Origin: Bacillota bacterium
GTDB taxonomy: Bacteria; Bacillota; Clostridia; Clostridiales; Clostridiaceae
Assembly: GCA_021779235.1 (NCBI GenBank)
Contig: JAJYBA010000054.1
Span: 1 to 9,480, forward strand
Length of the DNA: 9,480 nt
Direction: 5' to 3'
The notes beneath the pieces are model-generated. The model had not been told where the DNA came from. It saw nothing but the letters and a program-made list of their open reading frames with translations, and did no database searches. Shown here piece after piece: positions 1 to 7,224 of this stretch. A program made the translations under genes and the position numbers. Numbering within the stretch: position 1 is the first letter of the stretch; every line of letters begins with the position of its first letter.

Positions 1-62
1 GTTTCTCTTACTAGGTCTCTTATATTTCTTGTTTCTCTTAGCCTTCTGTTTCTTTTAAACAT
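1..62 (-). CDS. hemB: HemB, porphobilinogen synthase (5-aminolevulinate dehydratase), N-terminal fragment
   Basis: This is the start of a gene that runs off the left edge; only 20 codons are present. The ATG is at 62-60, preceded by an AGGAG ribosome binding site about 9 bases upstream. The visible peptide begins MFKRNRRLRETRNIRDLVRE, which matches the conserved N-terminus of bacterial porphobilinogen synthases (MFKRxRRLRxTxxIRDLVRET). The enzyme condenses two 5-aminolevulinate molecules into porphobilinogen, the substrate of HemC, so it fits the operon exactly. It follows cobA-hemD by 72 bases on the same strand with no visible terminator between them. The family call rests on a short peptide, but that peptide is distinctive and the context is strong. 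The catalytic lysines and metal site lie outside the window. Confidence 0.88.
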   Translation of the reverse strand, partial: MFKRNRRLRETRNIRDLVRE

Positions 63-134
63 TATTATCCACTCCTAATTAATAATTTGTAATTTTATCC
101 ACAAGCTGTCATTAAATAATCCACTGAAACAACC

Positions 135-1592
135 TTACATTTTTACAAGTTTGTTAATAACTCCCTCAGCACTATATTCATCGCATATGATAGCTTTTAT
201 ACCGTGCTCTGAAAGTGCTTTTGCAGTTATAGGCCCAATAGCTACTGCTATTTTAGACTTTATAGTTTCAAGCCCTACCATTGTAATCATATTTTTAACT
301 GTAGAAGGTGAAGTAAAGACTATAAGATCTACATTCTTTATTTCGTTTTCATCTCTTAATTTACCACACAAGGTTTCATAAGTGAAAACTTCATCTACAG
401 TACAACCAATGCCTTTTAATTCTTCTACCAAATAAGGTCTAGCATCTTTAGAACGAGGCACCAATATTTTATCTCCCGGCTTTACATACCCCTTCATTTT
501 CTCAAATAAACTTTCAGCAACAAAATGCTCTGCAACTAAATCAGGCATAATTCCTCTAGCTTTAATAGCCTCTGCAGTAGCTGGTCCTATGGCTGCAATT
601 TTGGCCTTCAGCTTTCTAATGTCAAATTCAATCTCCTTTAAGTAATCAAAAAATATATTTACTCCATTTACACTAGTTAAAGTTAAAAAGTCATATTCAG
701 TAAGCTTAGTTTTATAAGGATCTAAGTTAGATGAAGTGTTCTTAAATTCAATGGAATTTATCTCAAGTACTTCTGCTCCTAAATCTATTAGGTTTTCTCT
801 AAGTTCCTTTGATTGAGCTTTTGAACGAGTTATACAAATATTCTTTCCGAATAATGGTTTCTTCTCATACCAATTAAACTTCTCGTTAAACTTAATTACT
901 TCTCCAACTACAATAATGCAAGGGGAGGATATTTGTGATTTTTGTACCTTAAGTAAAATATCTTCTAAAGTCCCCACTACCTTCTTCTGCTTTGAAGTAG
1001 TTCCTTTCATTATCACCGCACAAGGAGTATTCTTATTTTTTCCATTAGCTATAAGACTTTCTGTAATCTTTTCTAGGTTTTTAAATCCCATCATAAAAAC
1101 CAAAGTTCCTTGAAGTCTTGCTACTGCATCAAAGTCAATATTAAGTTTCTCTGCCGTCATTGCGGTAAATATATGGAAACTTTGAGCTATAGCTCTGTGA
1201 GTTATAGGTATCCCAGCATAATTTAACACAGAAATTGGTGATGTAATTCCTGGTATAACCTCAAACTCAATATTTTCTTCAATAAGTGCCAAAGCTTCCT
1301 CTCCGCCTCTTCCAAATACAAAGGGATCTCCCCCCTTAACTCTTCCAACTACATGGCCTTTTTTAGCCAATTCTACAAGCATGTCATTAATTTCTTCCTG
1401 GGTTTTATAATGACATCCTGGCTCTTTTCCGCAATAGTATATTTCACAATCTGTATTTAAATATTTAAGTACACTAGTGCTGGCTAACCTATCGTACATA
1501 ACTGCTGTACATTTCCCTAACATTCTTATGGCCTTTAGGGTTATTAGTTCCTCATCTCCTGGACCGACTCCCATTAAATAAACCTTTCCCAT
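135..1592 (-). CDS. cobA-hemD: Bifunctional uroporphyrinogen-III C-methyltransferase / uroporphyrinogen-III synthase (CobA-HemD fusion)
   Basis: A 485-residue fusion typical of clostridia. Residues 1-240 are the SAM-dependent methyltransferase (SUMT), which methylates uroporphyrinogen III at C2 and C7 to give precorrin-2. Visible motifs are GVGPGD at 8-13, the glycine-rich VGRVKGGDPFVFGRGGEEA at 82-100 and YAGIPITHR at 125-133. Residues from about 246 to 485 are uroporphyrinogen-III synthase, which closes and inverts ring D of hydroxymethylbilane. Its landmarks are the ICITRSKAQS start near 252, LTSVNGV near 305, AAIGPATA near 333, LVPRSKDAR near 377, FTSPSTV near 426 and AIGPITA near 451. 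The order is methyltransferase first, synthase second. The fusion makes and immediately consumes uroporphyrinogen III, steering it toward B12 or siroheme. ATG start at 1592 with AAGGGG upstream. It lies 71 bases after hemC and precedes hemB. Confidence 0.96.
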   Translation of the reverse strand: MGKVYLMGVGPGDEELITLKAIRMLGKCTAVMYDRLASTSVLKYLNTDCEIYYCGKEPGCHYKTQEEINDMLVELAKKGHVVGRVKGGDPFVFGRGGEEALALIEENIEFEVIPGITSPISVLNYAGIPITHRAIAQSFHIFTAMTAEKLNIDFDAVARLQGTLVFMMGFKNLEKITESLIANGKNKNTPCAVIMKGTTSKQKKVVGTLEDILLKVQKSQISSPCIIVVGEVIKFNEKFNWYEKKPLFGKNICITRSKAQSKELRENLIDLGAEVLEINSIEFKNTSSNLDPYKTKLTEYDFLTLTSVNGVNIFFDYLKEIEFDIRKLKAKIAAIGPATAEAIKARGIMPDLVAEHFVAESLFEKMKGYVKPGDKILVPRSKDARPYLVEELKGIGCTVDEVFTYETLCGKLRDENEIKNVDLIVFTSPSTVKNMITMVGLETIKSKIAVAIGPITAKALSEHGIKAIICDEYSAEGVINKLVKM

Positions 1593-1663
1593 TGGTTTCC
1601 CCTTTCTGTTTTTCAGTTATATAAATCTCATTACAAGTCTTTATTTATCGTAAGCTATAGCTC

Positions 1664-2539
1664 TTAATTATTTTCTAAAATCTTTCTAGCAAGAGCTATA
1701 CCTAGCTCCTTATAAGCACTTTTATCTCCTGAGTGTTGCTTTTTAACAATCTTTCCATCAACTTCGTATATTCCAAGCATGTGCATAGTTTCATCTTCAA
1801 GATATGCATATGCTCCTATGCAAGCATGACAATCTCCATGAAGAGTTGCCATAAAGCTTCTTTCAGCATCTACACAAATTCTAGCCTCATAACAGTCTAA
1901 TTTTTTAAGCATCTCTATTCGCGGATGGGTTTTAACCATTTCAATACCTAATGCACCTTGGGCTACTGCTGGCACCATCTCAGTTGGTTCAAAATAATCA
2001 GTAATTATATTCTCCATATCCAGTCTTTTTAGTCCTGCCGCTGCAAGTATTATGCCATCTAGATTTTCCTTTTCTATTTTTGCTATTCTAGTTTGGACAT
2101 TCCCTCTAATAGGTACAATTTCTATATCCGGTCTTAGTAACTTAATTTGAGTACCCCGCCTTATACTGCTGGTACCTATTCTTGCACCCTTTGGTAAATC
2201 ATAAAAGCTAATGTTGTTAAAGGCAACAAATGCATCTCTAACATCTTCCCTAACTGGGATAGCAACTATTTCAAATTCCTCTGGTATGTCATAGGGTACA
2301 TCTTTCATACTATGCACTGCAATATCCGCTCTTTCCTCGAGCATTGCAATCTCTATTTCCTTTACAAAAAGCCCTTTCCCACCTATTTTATCTAAAGTAA
2401 CATCTAATATTTTATCTCCCTTTGTTTCAATAAGTACTTTTTCACCATCAAGATTTAATTTTTCTTTAAGCATATCCATAACTGTATTTGCTTGTACTTG
2501 TGCAAGCTCACTTCTTCTAGTGCCTATATTAATTTTCAA
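1664..2539 (-). CDS. hemC: HemC, porphobilinogen deaminase (hydroxymethylbilane synthase)
   Basis: A 291-residue cytosolic enzyme that joins four porphobilinogens into hydroxymethylbilane, the substrate of the HemD domain encoded next. Family landmarks are IGTRRSELA at 5-13, the GGKGLFVKEIE strand near 53-63, VHSMKDVP at 75-82 with catalytic Asp80, GTSSIRR at 122-128, PIRGNVQTR at 143-151 and AAAGLKRL at 166-173. The dipyrromethane cofactor should attach to Cys237 in HGDCHACIG. This signature is unusual because Asp236 and Cys240 replace the usual small residue and proline, giving a CxxC. The start is TTG at 2539: a GAGGAGG ribosome binding site lies 8 bases upstream, the protein begins right at the conserved KINIGTRRS, and no in-frame ATG lies upstream. 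A nearby ATG is out of frame. The gap to the dehydrogenase gene is 42 bases. Confidence 0.95.
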   Translation of the reverse strand: MKINIGTRRSELAQVQANTVMDMLKEKLNLDGEKVLIETKGDKILDVTLDKIGGKGLFVKEIEIAMLEERADIAVHSMKDVPYDIPEEFEIVAIPVREDVRDAFVAFNNISFYDLPKGARIGTSSIRRGTQIKLLRPDIEIVPIRGNVQTRIAKIEKENLDGIILAAAGLKRLDMENIITDYFEPTEMVPAVAQGALGIEMVKTHPRIEMLKKLDCYEARICVDAERSFMATLHGDCHACIGAYAYLEDETMHMLGIYEVDGKIVKKQHSGDKSAYKELGIALARKILENN

Positions 2540-2560
2540 AGCCCATGCCTCCTCAAACTT

Positions 2561-2588
2561 TTAACCTTCAACTCTCAATTTTCAATTC
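2561..2588 (-). repeat. Degenerate 7-nt tandem repeat between the precorrin-2 dehydrogenase gene and hemC
   Basis: Read on the minus strand the junction is GAATTGA, AAATTGA, GAGTTGA, AGGTTAA in exact 7-base register, followed by a shifted AAGTTTGA that leads into the hemC ribosome binding site. The TGA that ends the dehydrogenase gene belongs to the first heptad. It could reflect slippage in a purine-rich strand or a dispersed clostridial repeat; no function is visible. Confidence 0.6.
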
Positions 2589-3241
2589 TCCACTGCAACA
2601 ATTTCAGCTCCGTAAAACATTTCTAAAACTATATTTTGTACTCCCTTAGTATAAAAAAAGTAGAAATCTTCACTACATACAAAATTCATAATTTCTTTTT
2701 TTTCACTGGTTTTCTTTATCATATTTCTTATGCTAGAAGTATAGTCTATAAAATCAGTATACTCCTCGAGTTTATCTTCTATAATTTTTGACATGAAAAG
2801 TGCTGTTTTGGGGCTACTGTTTTTAGTATGTAATGCAAATTTCATATTTGTTGTATTCTTTTGAACCGGGGTTACAAATAATCCTTCTTTATAATCTGTG
2901 CAATGTACATATAGTTTACATTGCTTATCACAGTATGATTTTATATCTTCATTTGTCTCTTTGCTATCTGTAGCAATAATAACAATATGATTCTTATCTA
3001 CATAACTTTCATCATATTTATCTTTTCTTAATTTTACATTGGAAAGATTTTTCAAGGCTTCAAAGTCAGGACAAAATTCTTTTGACACCACTGTAATATT
3101 GCACCCTTCCCTTGAAAAAGTTCTACATTTTATTAAAGCTGCTTCTCCTCCACCCACAATAAGTATATTAACCTTATTAGATAGCAGTGAAATCATGGTA
3201 TAATTTAAAGCTGAAAAATCCTGCTTATTATGTCCACACAT
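2582..3241 (-). CDS. Precorrin-2 dehydrogenase (SirC / Met8 / CysG N-terminal type)
   Basis: A 219-residue Rossmann-fold protein that should oxidise precorrin-2 with NAD to sirohydrochlorin (factor II). Relatives are SirC/YlnF of Bacillus, yeast Met8p and the CysG N-terminal domain; some also insert iron. Visible are the dinucleotide loop VGGGEAA at 29-35, IIATDSKETN at 88-97 and CTDYKEGLFVTPVQ at 114-127, where Asp116 aligns with the catalytic Asp of Met8p. The start at 3241 overlaps the end of hemA by 37 bases, suggesting translational coupling, and its ribosome binding site is weak (GGTAGG). Met16 at 3196 lies just after the hemA stop, but the alignable LNYTMISLL segment begins before it, so the longer form is preferred. 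In this operon the product feeds the anaerobic cobalamin route and possibly siroheme. The stop codon lies inside a 7-nt repeat. Confidence 0.88.
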   Translation of the reverse strand: MCGHNKQDFSALNYTMISLLSNKVNILIVGGGEAALIKCRTFSREGCNITVVSKEFCPDFEALKNLSNVKLRKDKYDESYVDKNHIVIIATDSKETNEDIKSYCDKQCKLYVHCTDYKEGLFVTPVQKNTTNMKFALHTKNSSPKTALFMSKIIEDKLEEYTDFIDYTSSIRNMIKKTSEKKEIMNFVCSEDFYFFYTKGVQNIVLEMFYGAEIVAVEN

Positions 3242-4389
3242 TCCTTAGACCTACCCTTCAAATGCTCCTCCTTTAAGACTTCTATAGCTTTGTTTACATA
3301 AGCATCAGAAGTACTCTTCAAAAGTAACTCTGCTAATTTTTCATTATCCTTAGTCTCTTTTTTATGTTTAAAAGTCTCTAGTCTTTCTTTGTAAACATCC
3401 TCACCATTGTGCTTTATCTTTTTTATAAAGGGTGATAACTCTTTTGTCATTTTCCAATCTATATATTCTTTTATGGCTTTGTCTACAATATATCTATTGT
3501 CCTTCATTGAAGCTTCTCTCTTTTTATAGTTATCATCGTGTATATCTTGTAACATATCTATATCATATACTTCATATAAAGGATTTTTACTTACTGTTTC
3601 TTCTATGTCCCTTGGTACAGCTAAATCGAATAATAATAAGTACTTGTTAGGTAACTCCTTTAAATGAACCACCGTATGAGGAGCAGATGTGCACGATATA
3701 ACACAATCCACCTCCTCATAATATTTATTTATATCCTTAAACGGTATTACTTTTACTCTTGGGTCTTCGATACTAACCTTTTGAGTATCCCTTACTGCAA
3801 TATATAATAAATCTACTTTTCCTTCTAATATATATTTTGAGGTTAATTCCCCTACCGTTCCATAACCTAAAAGCATAAAGTTTTTGTGACCTCTATCTAT
3901 TGCCTGTTTAACTACCATAGAGGATGAGGACACTGGTATATCACTTATTCTAGATTTAGTTCTAAATTCCTTGCCACAAGCAATAGCATTTTCAAAAAGT
4001 CTCTGAAGTTCCTTTTTAATTGCTTTTGAATCTTTTGCAGCTTCATAAGCGTCCCTAACTTGACCTAAAATCTGATCCTCTCCAAGTAGAAGTGAATCAA
4101 AGCCACAAACTACCTCCATTAAGTGTTGTATTGCTTTTTCTTCCTTATTATTAAATACACACTTTATTAAAGTCTTATCCCAGTTTAGTGCTTCAAAAAC
4201 TCTTTCTACAATATCTTCATCCTTAGATTTAAAATATATCTCAGTCCTGTTACAGGTACTTAAAATAACTGCCTCTTCACAAATATTTAAAAGAGCCTCT
4301 AAACACTTTTCTTGACGTTTGGGTATAATTGAAAGTTTTTCTCTGATTTCTATTTTCACATCATGCTTTAGTCCTATAAGTTGTATCAT
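3205..4389 (-). CDS. hemA: HemA, glutamyl-tRNA reductase
   Basis: A 394-residue NADPH-dependent reductase that turns glutamyl-tRNA into glutamate-1-semialdehyde, the first committed step of C5 tetrapyrrole synthesis. The N-terminal catalytic domain shows LIGLKHD at 4-10, REKL at 16-19 and the signature STCNRTEIY at 44-52 with nucleophile Cys46. Next comes GFDSLLLGEDQILGQVRDAYE at 96-116. The NADPH-binding domain shows MLLGYGTVGELT near 172-183, and the helical C-terminal dimerisation domain follows. The length is close to the family norm. ATG start at 4389 with GGAG 8 bases upstream. It follows cbiB by 53 bases and overlaps the dehydrogenase gene. Its presence downstream of a B12 riboswitch implies that cobalamin represses the entry step. 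The partner HemL (aminomutase) is not in this window. Confidence 0.96.
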   Translation of the reverse strand: MIQLIGLKHDVKIEIREKLSIIPKRQEKCLEALLNICEEAVILSTCNRTEIYFKSKDEDIVERVFEALNWDKTLIKCVFNNKEEKAIQHLMEVVCGFDSLLLGEDQILGQVRDAYEAAKDSKAIKKELQRLFENAIACGKEFRTKSRISDIPVSSSSMVVKQAIDRGHKNFMLLGYGTVGELTSKYILEGKVDLLYIAVRDTQKVSIEDPRVKVIPFKDINKYYEEVDCVISCTSAPHTVVHLKELPNKYLLLFDLAVPRDIEETVSKNPLYEVYDIDMLQDIHDDNYKKREASMKDNRYIVDKAIKEYIDWKMTKELSPFIKKIKHNGEDVYKERLETFKHKKETKDNEKLAELLLKSTSDAYVNKAIEVLKEEHLKGRSKECVDIISRIFQL

Positions 4390-4442
4390 TTTATCATCTC
4401 CAAAAACGCATCACTATTACTAATATTTCCCATTTATGTATA

Positions 4443-5411
4443 TTACATATATACGCATATTTCATATAATACGTATATTATTACTAAATAAAACATTGCT
4501 CCATACATTAATTTTATTGTATCTATTATATGTTCTTTCCCTAAATCTTTTATTTTATTACCTATGGTTGGTTTATACATGGTTTCTCCAAAATATACAT
4601 TTGTACCACCTAGTTGAACCCTCATAGCACCTGCTGCTGCTCCCTCTGGATAAGCACAATTAGGACTTTTATGATTTTTCCTATCTCTTATCATTACTTT
4701 TATACTCTCTGCTATACTTCCGCCAACCATTGGTGCTGCCAAGCAAATTAAAAACCCTGTTATTCTTGCAGGTATAAAATTAAATACATCATCTGTTTTT
4801 GCTGGAAAGAATCCAATATGTTTATATTTTTTATTCATATATCCAAGCATTGAATCCATAGTATTTATACCCTTATACATCATAGCTAGAGGTGCTCCCC
4901 CCAGCATTGCATAGAAAATAGGAGCTACAACACCATCCGCTGTATTCTCTGCAATAGTCTCCACATCTGCTCTTACTATTTCATATTCACTAAGAGTTTT
5001 TGTATCCCTACCTACAAGGTAAGATATTTTAATTCTTGCATCTTCAATATCATTTTTAGCTAAAGAGTCATACACCTTTTTACCTTCTTTATGAAGACAT
5101 CTAGTAGCAATTGTTGTCCAAAGCAATATTATATTAAGAATATGATATACCCAAAAAACCTCTTTGGAAATCTGTAAAATTATAAAGGGAACTACAAAAC
5201 TAGAAAATGCTACTATAATTACAATAATTCCTCCAAAAGCTTTAATTTGCTTATGAGTTTTACATAACTTTCTGCCGAGTTTTTCTAATTTAGAAATAAG
5301 TTTTCCCATATAAATCACCGGATGTGGAAACCAATATGGGTCTCCTATTAACAAGTCTAGCATAACCGCTAATATTAAATCTATTACATTGGTCACAAAT
5401 AGTATTTCCAT
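4443..5411 (-). CDS. cbiB: CbiB, adenosylcobinamide-phosphate synthase
   Basis: A 322-residue integral membrane protein that joins (R)-1-amino-2-propanol O-2-phosphate, or a related amine, to adenosylcobyric acid to form adenosylcobinamide phosphate. Family landmarks are DLLIGDPYWFPHPVIYMGKLI at 19-39, RADVETIAENTADGVVAPIFYA at 147-168, YKGINTMDSMLGY at 179-191 and PNCAYPEGAAAGAMRVQLGG at 250-269. Hydrophobic stretches near 1-22, 58-82, 86-103, 214-230 and 300-320 fit a multi-pass membrane protein. The length is typical. ATG start at 5411 with GAGG about 9 bases upstream. It follows cbiP across a 135-base gap filled with short repeats. It uses the cobyric acid product of CbiP, so these two late steps are encoded consecutively. 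The decarboxylase CobD, which makes the amine donor, is not in the window. Confidence 0.96.
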   Translation of the reverse strand: MEILFVTNVIDLILAVMLDLLIGDPYWFPHPVIYMGKLISKLEKLGRKLCKTHKQIKAFGGIIVIIVAFSSFVVPFIILQISKEVFWVYHILNIILLWTTIATRCLHKEGKKVYDSLAKNDIEDARIKISYLVGRDTKTLSEYEIVRADVETIAENTADGVVAPIFYAMLGGAPLAMMYKGINTMDSMLGYMNKKYKHIGFFPAKTDDVFNFIPARITGFLICLAAPMVGGSIAESIKVMIRDRKNHKSPNCAYPEGAAAGAMRVQLGGTNVYFGETMYKPTIGNKIKDLGKEHIIDTIKLMYGAMFYLVIIYVLYEICVYM

Positions 5412-5448
5412 GTTAATTCCTCACTATCTACTACTATTCTAATTTTTT

Positions 5449-5551
5449 AAATAGTTCTTAACCGTCCCTAAGCTTTTTAGTTTTCTTCAAATAGTTCTTA
5501 ACTGTCCCCAACCTGTTCAATTAGTTCAATTAGTTGTTAACTGTCCCTAAC
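5449..5551. repeat. Three copies of a 24-bp GTCCC-type repeat between cbiP and cbiB
   Basis: Plus-strand units at 5449-5472, 5489-5512 and 5528-5551 follow the pattern AAWTAGTTnTTAACYGTCCCYAAS. Units 1 and 2 match at 21 of 24 positions, as do units 2 and 3. Spacing is 40 and 39 bp. Each unit holds a small inverted repeat (AGTT-3 nt-AACT, with one G-T variant in unit 1). Unit 3 overlaps the last codons of cbiP, and its CTA is the TAG stop on the minus strand. The 9-mer TTCAATTAG is also tandem at 5517-5535. The units fill most of the 135-base junction and have no coding capacity. Confidence 0.82.
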
Positions 5552-7088
5552 TTTTTCTTTCTATTCCTAGGATTTTATAAATTGCATCCATGTCTACACT
5601 TTCTCTAACTATATCTGCTAGTTTATCTAATTCTTTTTCTCTTAGAGACTCATATACTTTAGATTCCTTAGGTTCCATAGCTTTTTTTATTCTTAAAGTA
5701 TTTACTATATATTCCCTAAATTCTACTCCATCTAAAATTCCATGAATATATGTACCCATAATATTTCTGCCAGCGTTAATTGCTCCGTCAAAAGAGGAAG
5801 TATGCTCACCATTCTTATCATATATTTCAAAAAGTGGTTTTGCCTTATTTCCATATTTACAAATTCCCATATGTATTTCATATCCATAGGCTTCAATATT
5901 TATGTTACTATAACTTCCTACATTTTCCTCTTTGCTATTTACTGTGTTAATAGCACTCACATTAATACTACGTGCCTTTACTCTTGTAGTTATTTTTTCT
6001 GCTTCAAATACCGTGTCTATGTCTAAAAGCTTCATGCCCTCTATTTCTTCTAAATTTGTCTCTACACCATGAGGATCATTTAAGCTATTTCCTAGCATTT
6101 GATAACCACCACAGATACCTAATATGTTACCTTCTACACTATATTTCACAATGGCTTCTTCAAGTCCCGAACTTCTTAAACTTATTAAGTCCTCAATAGT
6201 ATTTTTAGTTCCCGGTATTATAAGTAAGTCTGGAGTGCCCAATTCTTCTTTAGTTGTAACAAATCTAACTGATACATCTTCTTCAGTCTTTAAAGCATCT
6301 AAATCTGTAAAATTCGATATATGTGGAAGTTTTATTACTGCAACATCAATAGGTGCAGTAATTTTTTTGTTAAATTCTACTGCCCCATCTTCATCTTCTA
6401 AATCCAATCTAAAGTAAGGAACTACACCTGCACAAGGAATATGTATAATATCCTCCAGCATTGTAAGGCCTGGTTTTAGGATCTCTACGTCGCCTCTAAA
6501 TTTATTTATAATAGTTGCTTTAACTCTTTTTTTCTCTTCATCATTGAGTAAAAGTAGAGTACCCGCTAAGGAAGCAAATACTCCACCCTTATCTATATCT
6601 CCTGCCAGGATTACAGGGGCATCTATAAGCTCTGCCATGCCCATATTTACTATATCTCTATCTCTTAAATTAATTTCTGCAGGGCTACCTGCGCCCTCCA
6701 TTACTATAATGTCAAATTTACTTTCTAATTCTTCAAACTGCTGCTTTAACATATCTTTAAATTCCAATTTCATATTATGATACTCCATAGCTGTACTATT
6801 TCCAAAAACCTTTCCATTAACGATAATTTGACACTTTTTATCTGAGGTAGGTTTTAATAAAATTGGATTCATATATACTTCAGGCTCAAGACCTGCTGCA
6901 TAGGCTTGAAGCACCTGAGCACGTCCCATTTCTTTTCCATCCAATGTAATGTAAGAATTCAACGACATATTCTGTGACTTAAAAGGGCATACAGAAAACC
7001 CGTCCTGTTTAAATATCCTACAAAGTGCTGTTACTAATATGCTTTTTCCTACAGATGAAGCGGTTCCTTGAACCATTATTTTAGCCAT
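5547..7088 (-). CDS. cbiP: CbiP/CobQ, adenosylcobyric acid synthase (glutamine-hydrolysing)
   Basis: A 513-residue ATP-dependent amidotransferase that amidates the b, d, e and g side chains of adenosylcobyrinic acid a,c-diamide. The N-terminal dethiobiotin-synthetase-like domain starts MAKIMVQGTASSVGKS with its P-loop at 8-16. Conserved FKSQNMSLNSY and EMGRAQ follow near 36-58, then VMEGAGSPAEINL near 129-141. The C-terminal class-I-like glutaminase domain has GICGGYQMLG with Cys326, GYEIHMG at 402-408 and GTYIHG with His449. The start is the ATG at 7088, behind GAGGAGG at a good distance. An in-frame ATG at 7145 would begin inside the intrinsic terminator and add 19 non-homologous residues, so it is rejected. 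It is the first gene behind the cobalamin riboswitch. Its TAG stop lies in the third copy of a GTCCC-type repeat. Confidence 0.96.
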   Translation of the reverse strand: MAKIMVQGTASSVGKSILVTALCRIFKQDGFSVCPFKSQNMSLNSYITLDGKEMGRAQVLQAYAAGLEPEVYMNPILLKPTSDKKCQIIVNGKVFGNSTAMEYHNMKLEFKDMLKQQFEELESKFDIIVMEGAGSPAEINLRDRDIVNMGMAELIDAPVILAGDIDKGGVFASLAGTLLLLNDEEKKRVKATIINKFRGDVEILKPGLTMLEDIIHIPCAGVVPYFRLDLEDEDGAVEFNKKITAPIDVAVIKLPHISNFTDLDALKTEEDVSVRFVTTKEELGTPDLLIIPGTKNTIEDLISLRSSGLEEAIVKYSVEGNILGICGGYQMLGNSLNDPHGVETNLEEIEGMKLLDIDTVFEAEKITTRVKARSINVSAINTVNSKEENVGSYSNINIEAYGYEIHMGICKYGNKAKPLFEIYDKNGEHTSSFDGAINAGRNIMGTYIHGILDGVEFREYIVNTLRIKKAMEPKESKVYESLREKELDKLADIVRESVDMDAIYKILGIERKS

Positions 7089-7116
7089 TACATTTCCTCC
7101 TCTATACTTCTTGTAT

Positions 7117-7153
7117 AAAAATAAAAAAACAGCAAGCTTTCGCACCTGCTGTT
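7117..7153 (-). terminator. Intrinsic terminator controlled by the cobalamin riboswitch
   Basis: On the minus strand a 10-bp stem (AACAGCAGGT with GCTTGCTGTT, two G-T wobbles, loop GCGAAA) spans 7153-7128 and runs directly into a T-rich tract (TTTTTTT-A-TTTTT) at 7129-7118. It ends about 30 bases before the cbiP start codon, between the aptamer and the ribosome binding site, which is the standard position for a transcription-attenuating riboswitch. Its 3' arm overlaps the antiterminator pairing. Confidence 0.92.
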
Positions 7154-7213
7154 ATGTACAAATTCCTTATTGCACTAACTTAAATTCTACAAGTTCTTTC
7201 CCGCCGAAAGCTT
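7134..7213 (-). promoter_or_regulatory. Riboswitch expression platform: P13-like hairpin and antiterminator
   Basis: Two alternative structures can be read. First, CTTTC (7210-7206) pairs with GAAAG (7200-7196) around the loop GGCGG. This is a P13/L13-like hairpin whose loop can pair with CCGC in the aptamer segment near 7318-7312, as in the known L5-L13 kissing interaction. Second, AAGCTTTCG (7213-7205) is perfectly complementary over 9 bases to CGAAAGCTT (7142-7134), which is part of the terminator hairpin. The two folds share bases, so ligand-stabilised P13 would free the terminator and absence of ligand would allow antitermination. The complementarity is seen directly; the switching logic is inferred from the riboswitch class. 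Confidence 0.78.
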
Positions 7214-7224
7214 AATATTACTAA

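Noticed and set aside
62..134. GTGGATWA-like words repeated three times between cobA-hemD and hemB
   Set aside because: They are only about 8 bases long, irregularly spaced and in AT-rich sequence; chance is a sufficient explanation.
1653..1662. Palindrome AGCTATAGCT just after the hemC stop as a terminator
   Set aside because: The stem is short and weak, and no T-run follows on the minus strand.
3194..3196. Met16 of the precorrin-2 dehydrogenase as the real start
   Set aside because: It would avoid the hemA overlap, but it has no ribosome binding site and would remove residues that align with the family N-terminus. Kept only as an alternative.
5449..5551. Possible CRISPR array because of regularly spaced repeats
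   Set aside because: The spacers are only about 15-16 bp, the units are degenerate, one overlaps a coding end, and no cas gene is present.
7089..7145. In-frame ATG at 7145 that would extend CbiP by 19 residues
   Set aside because: It lies inside the terminator hairpin, has no good ribosome binding site, and adds residues with no family match. The ATG at 7088 has GAGGAGG and starts at the conserved AKIMVQGTASSVGKS.
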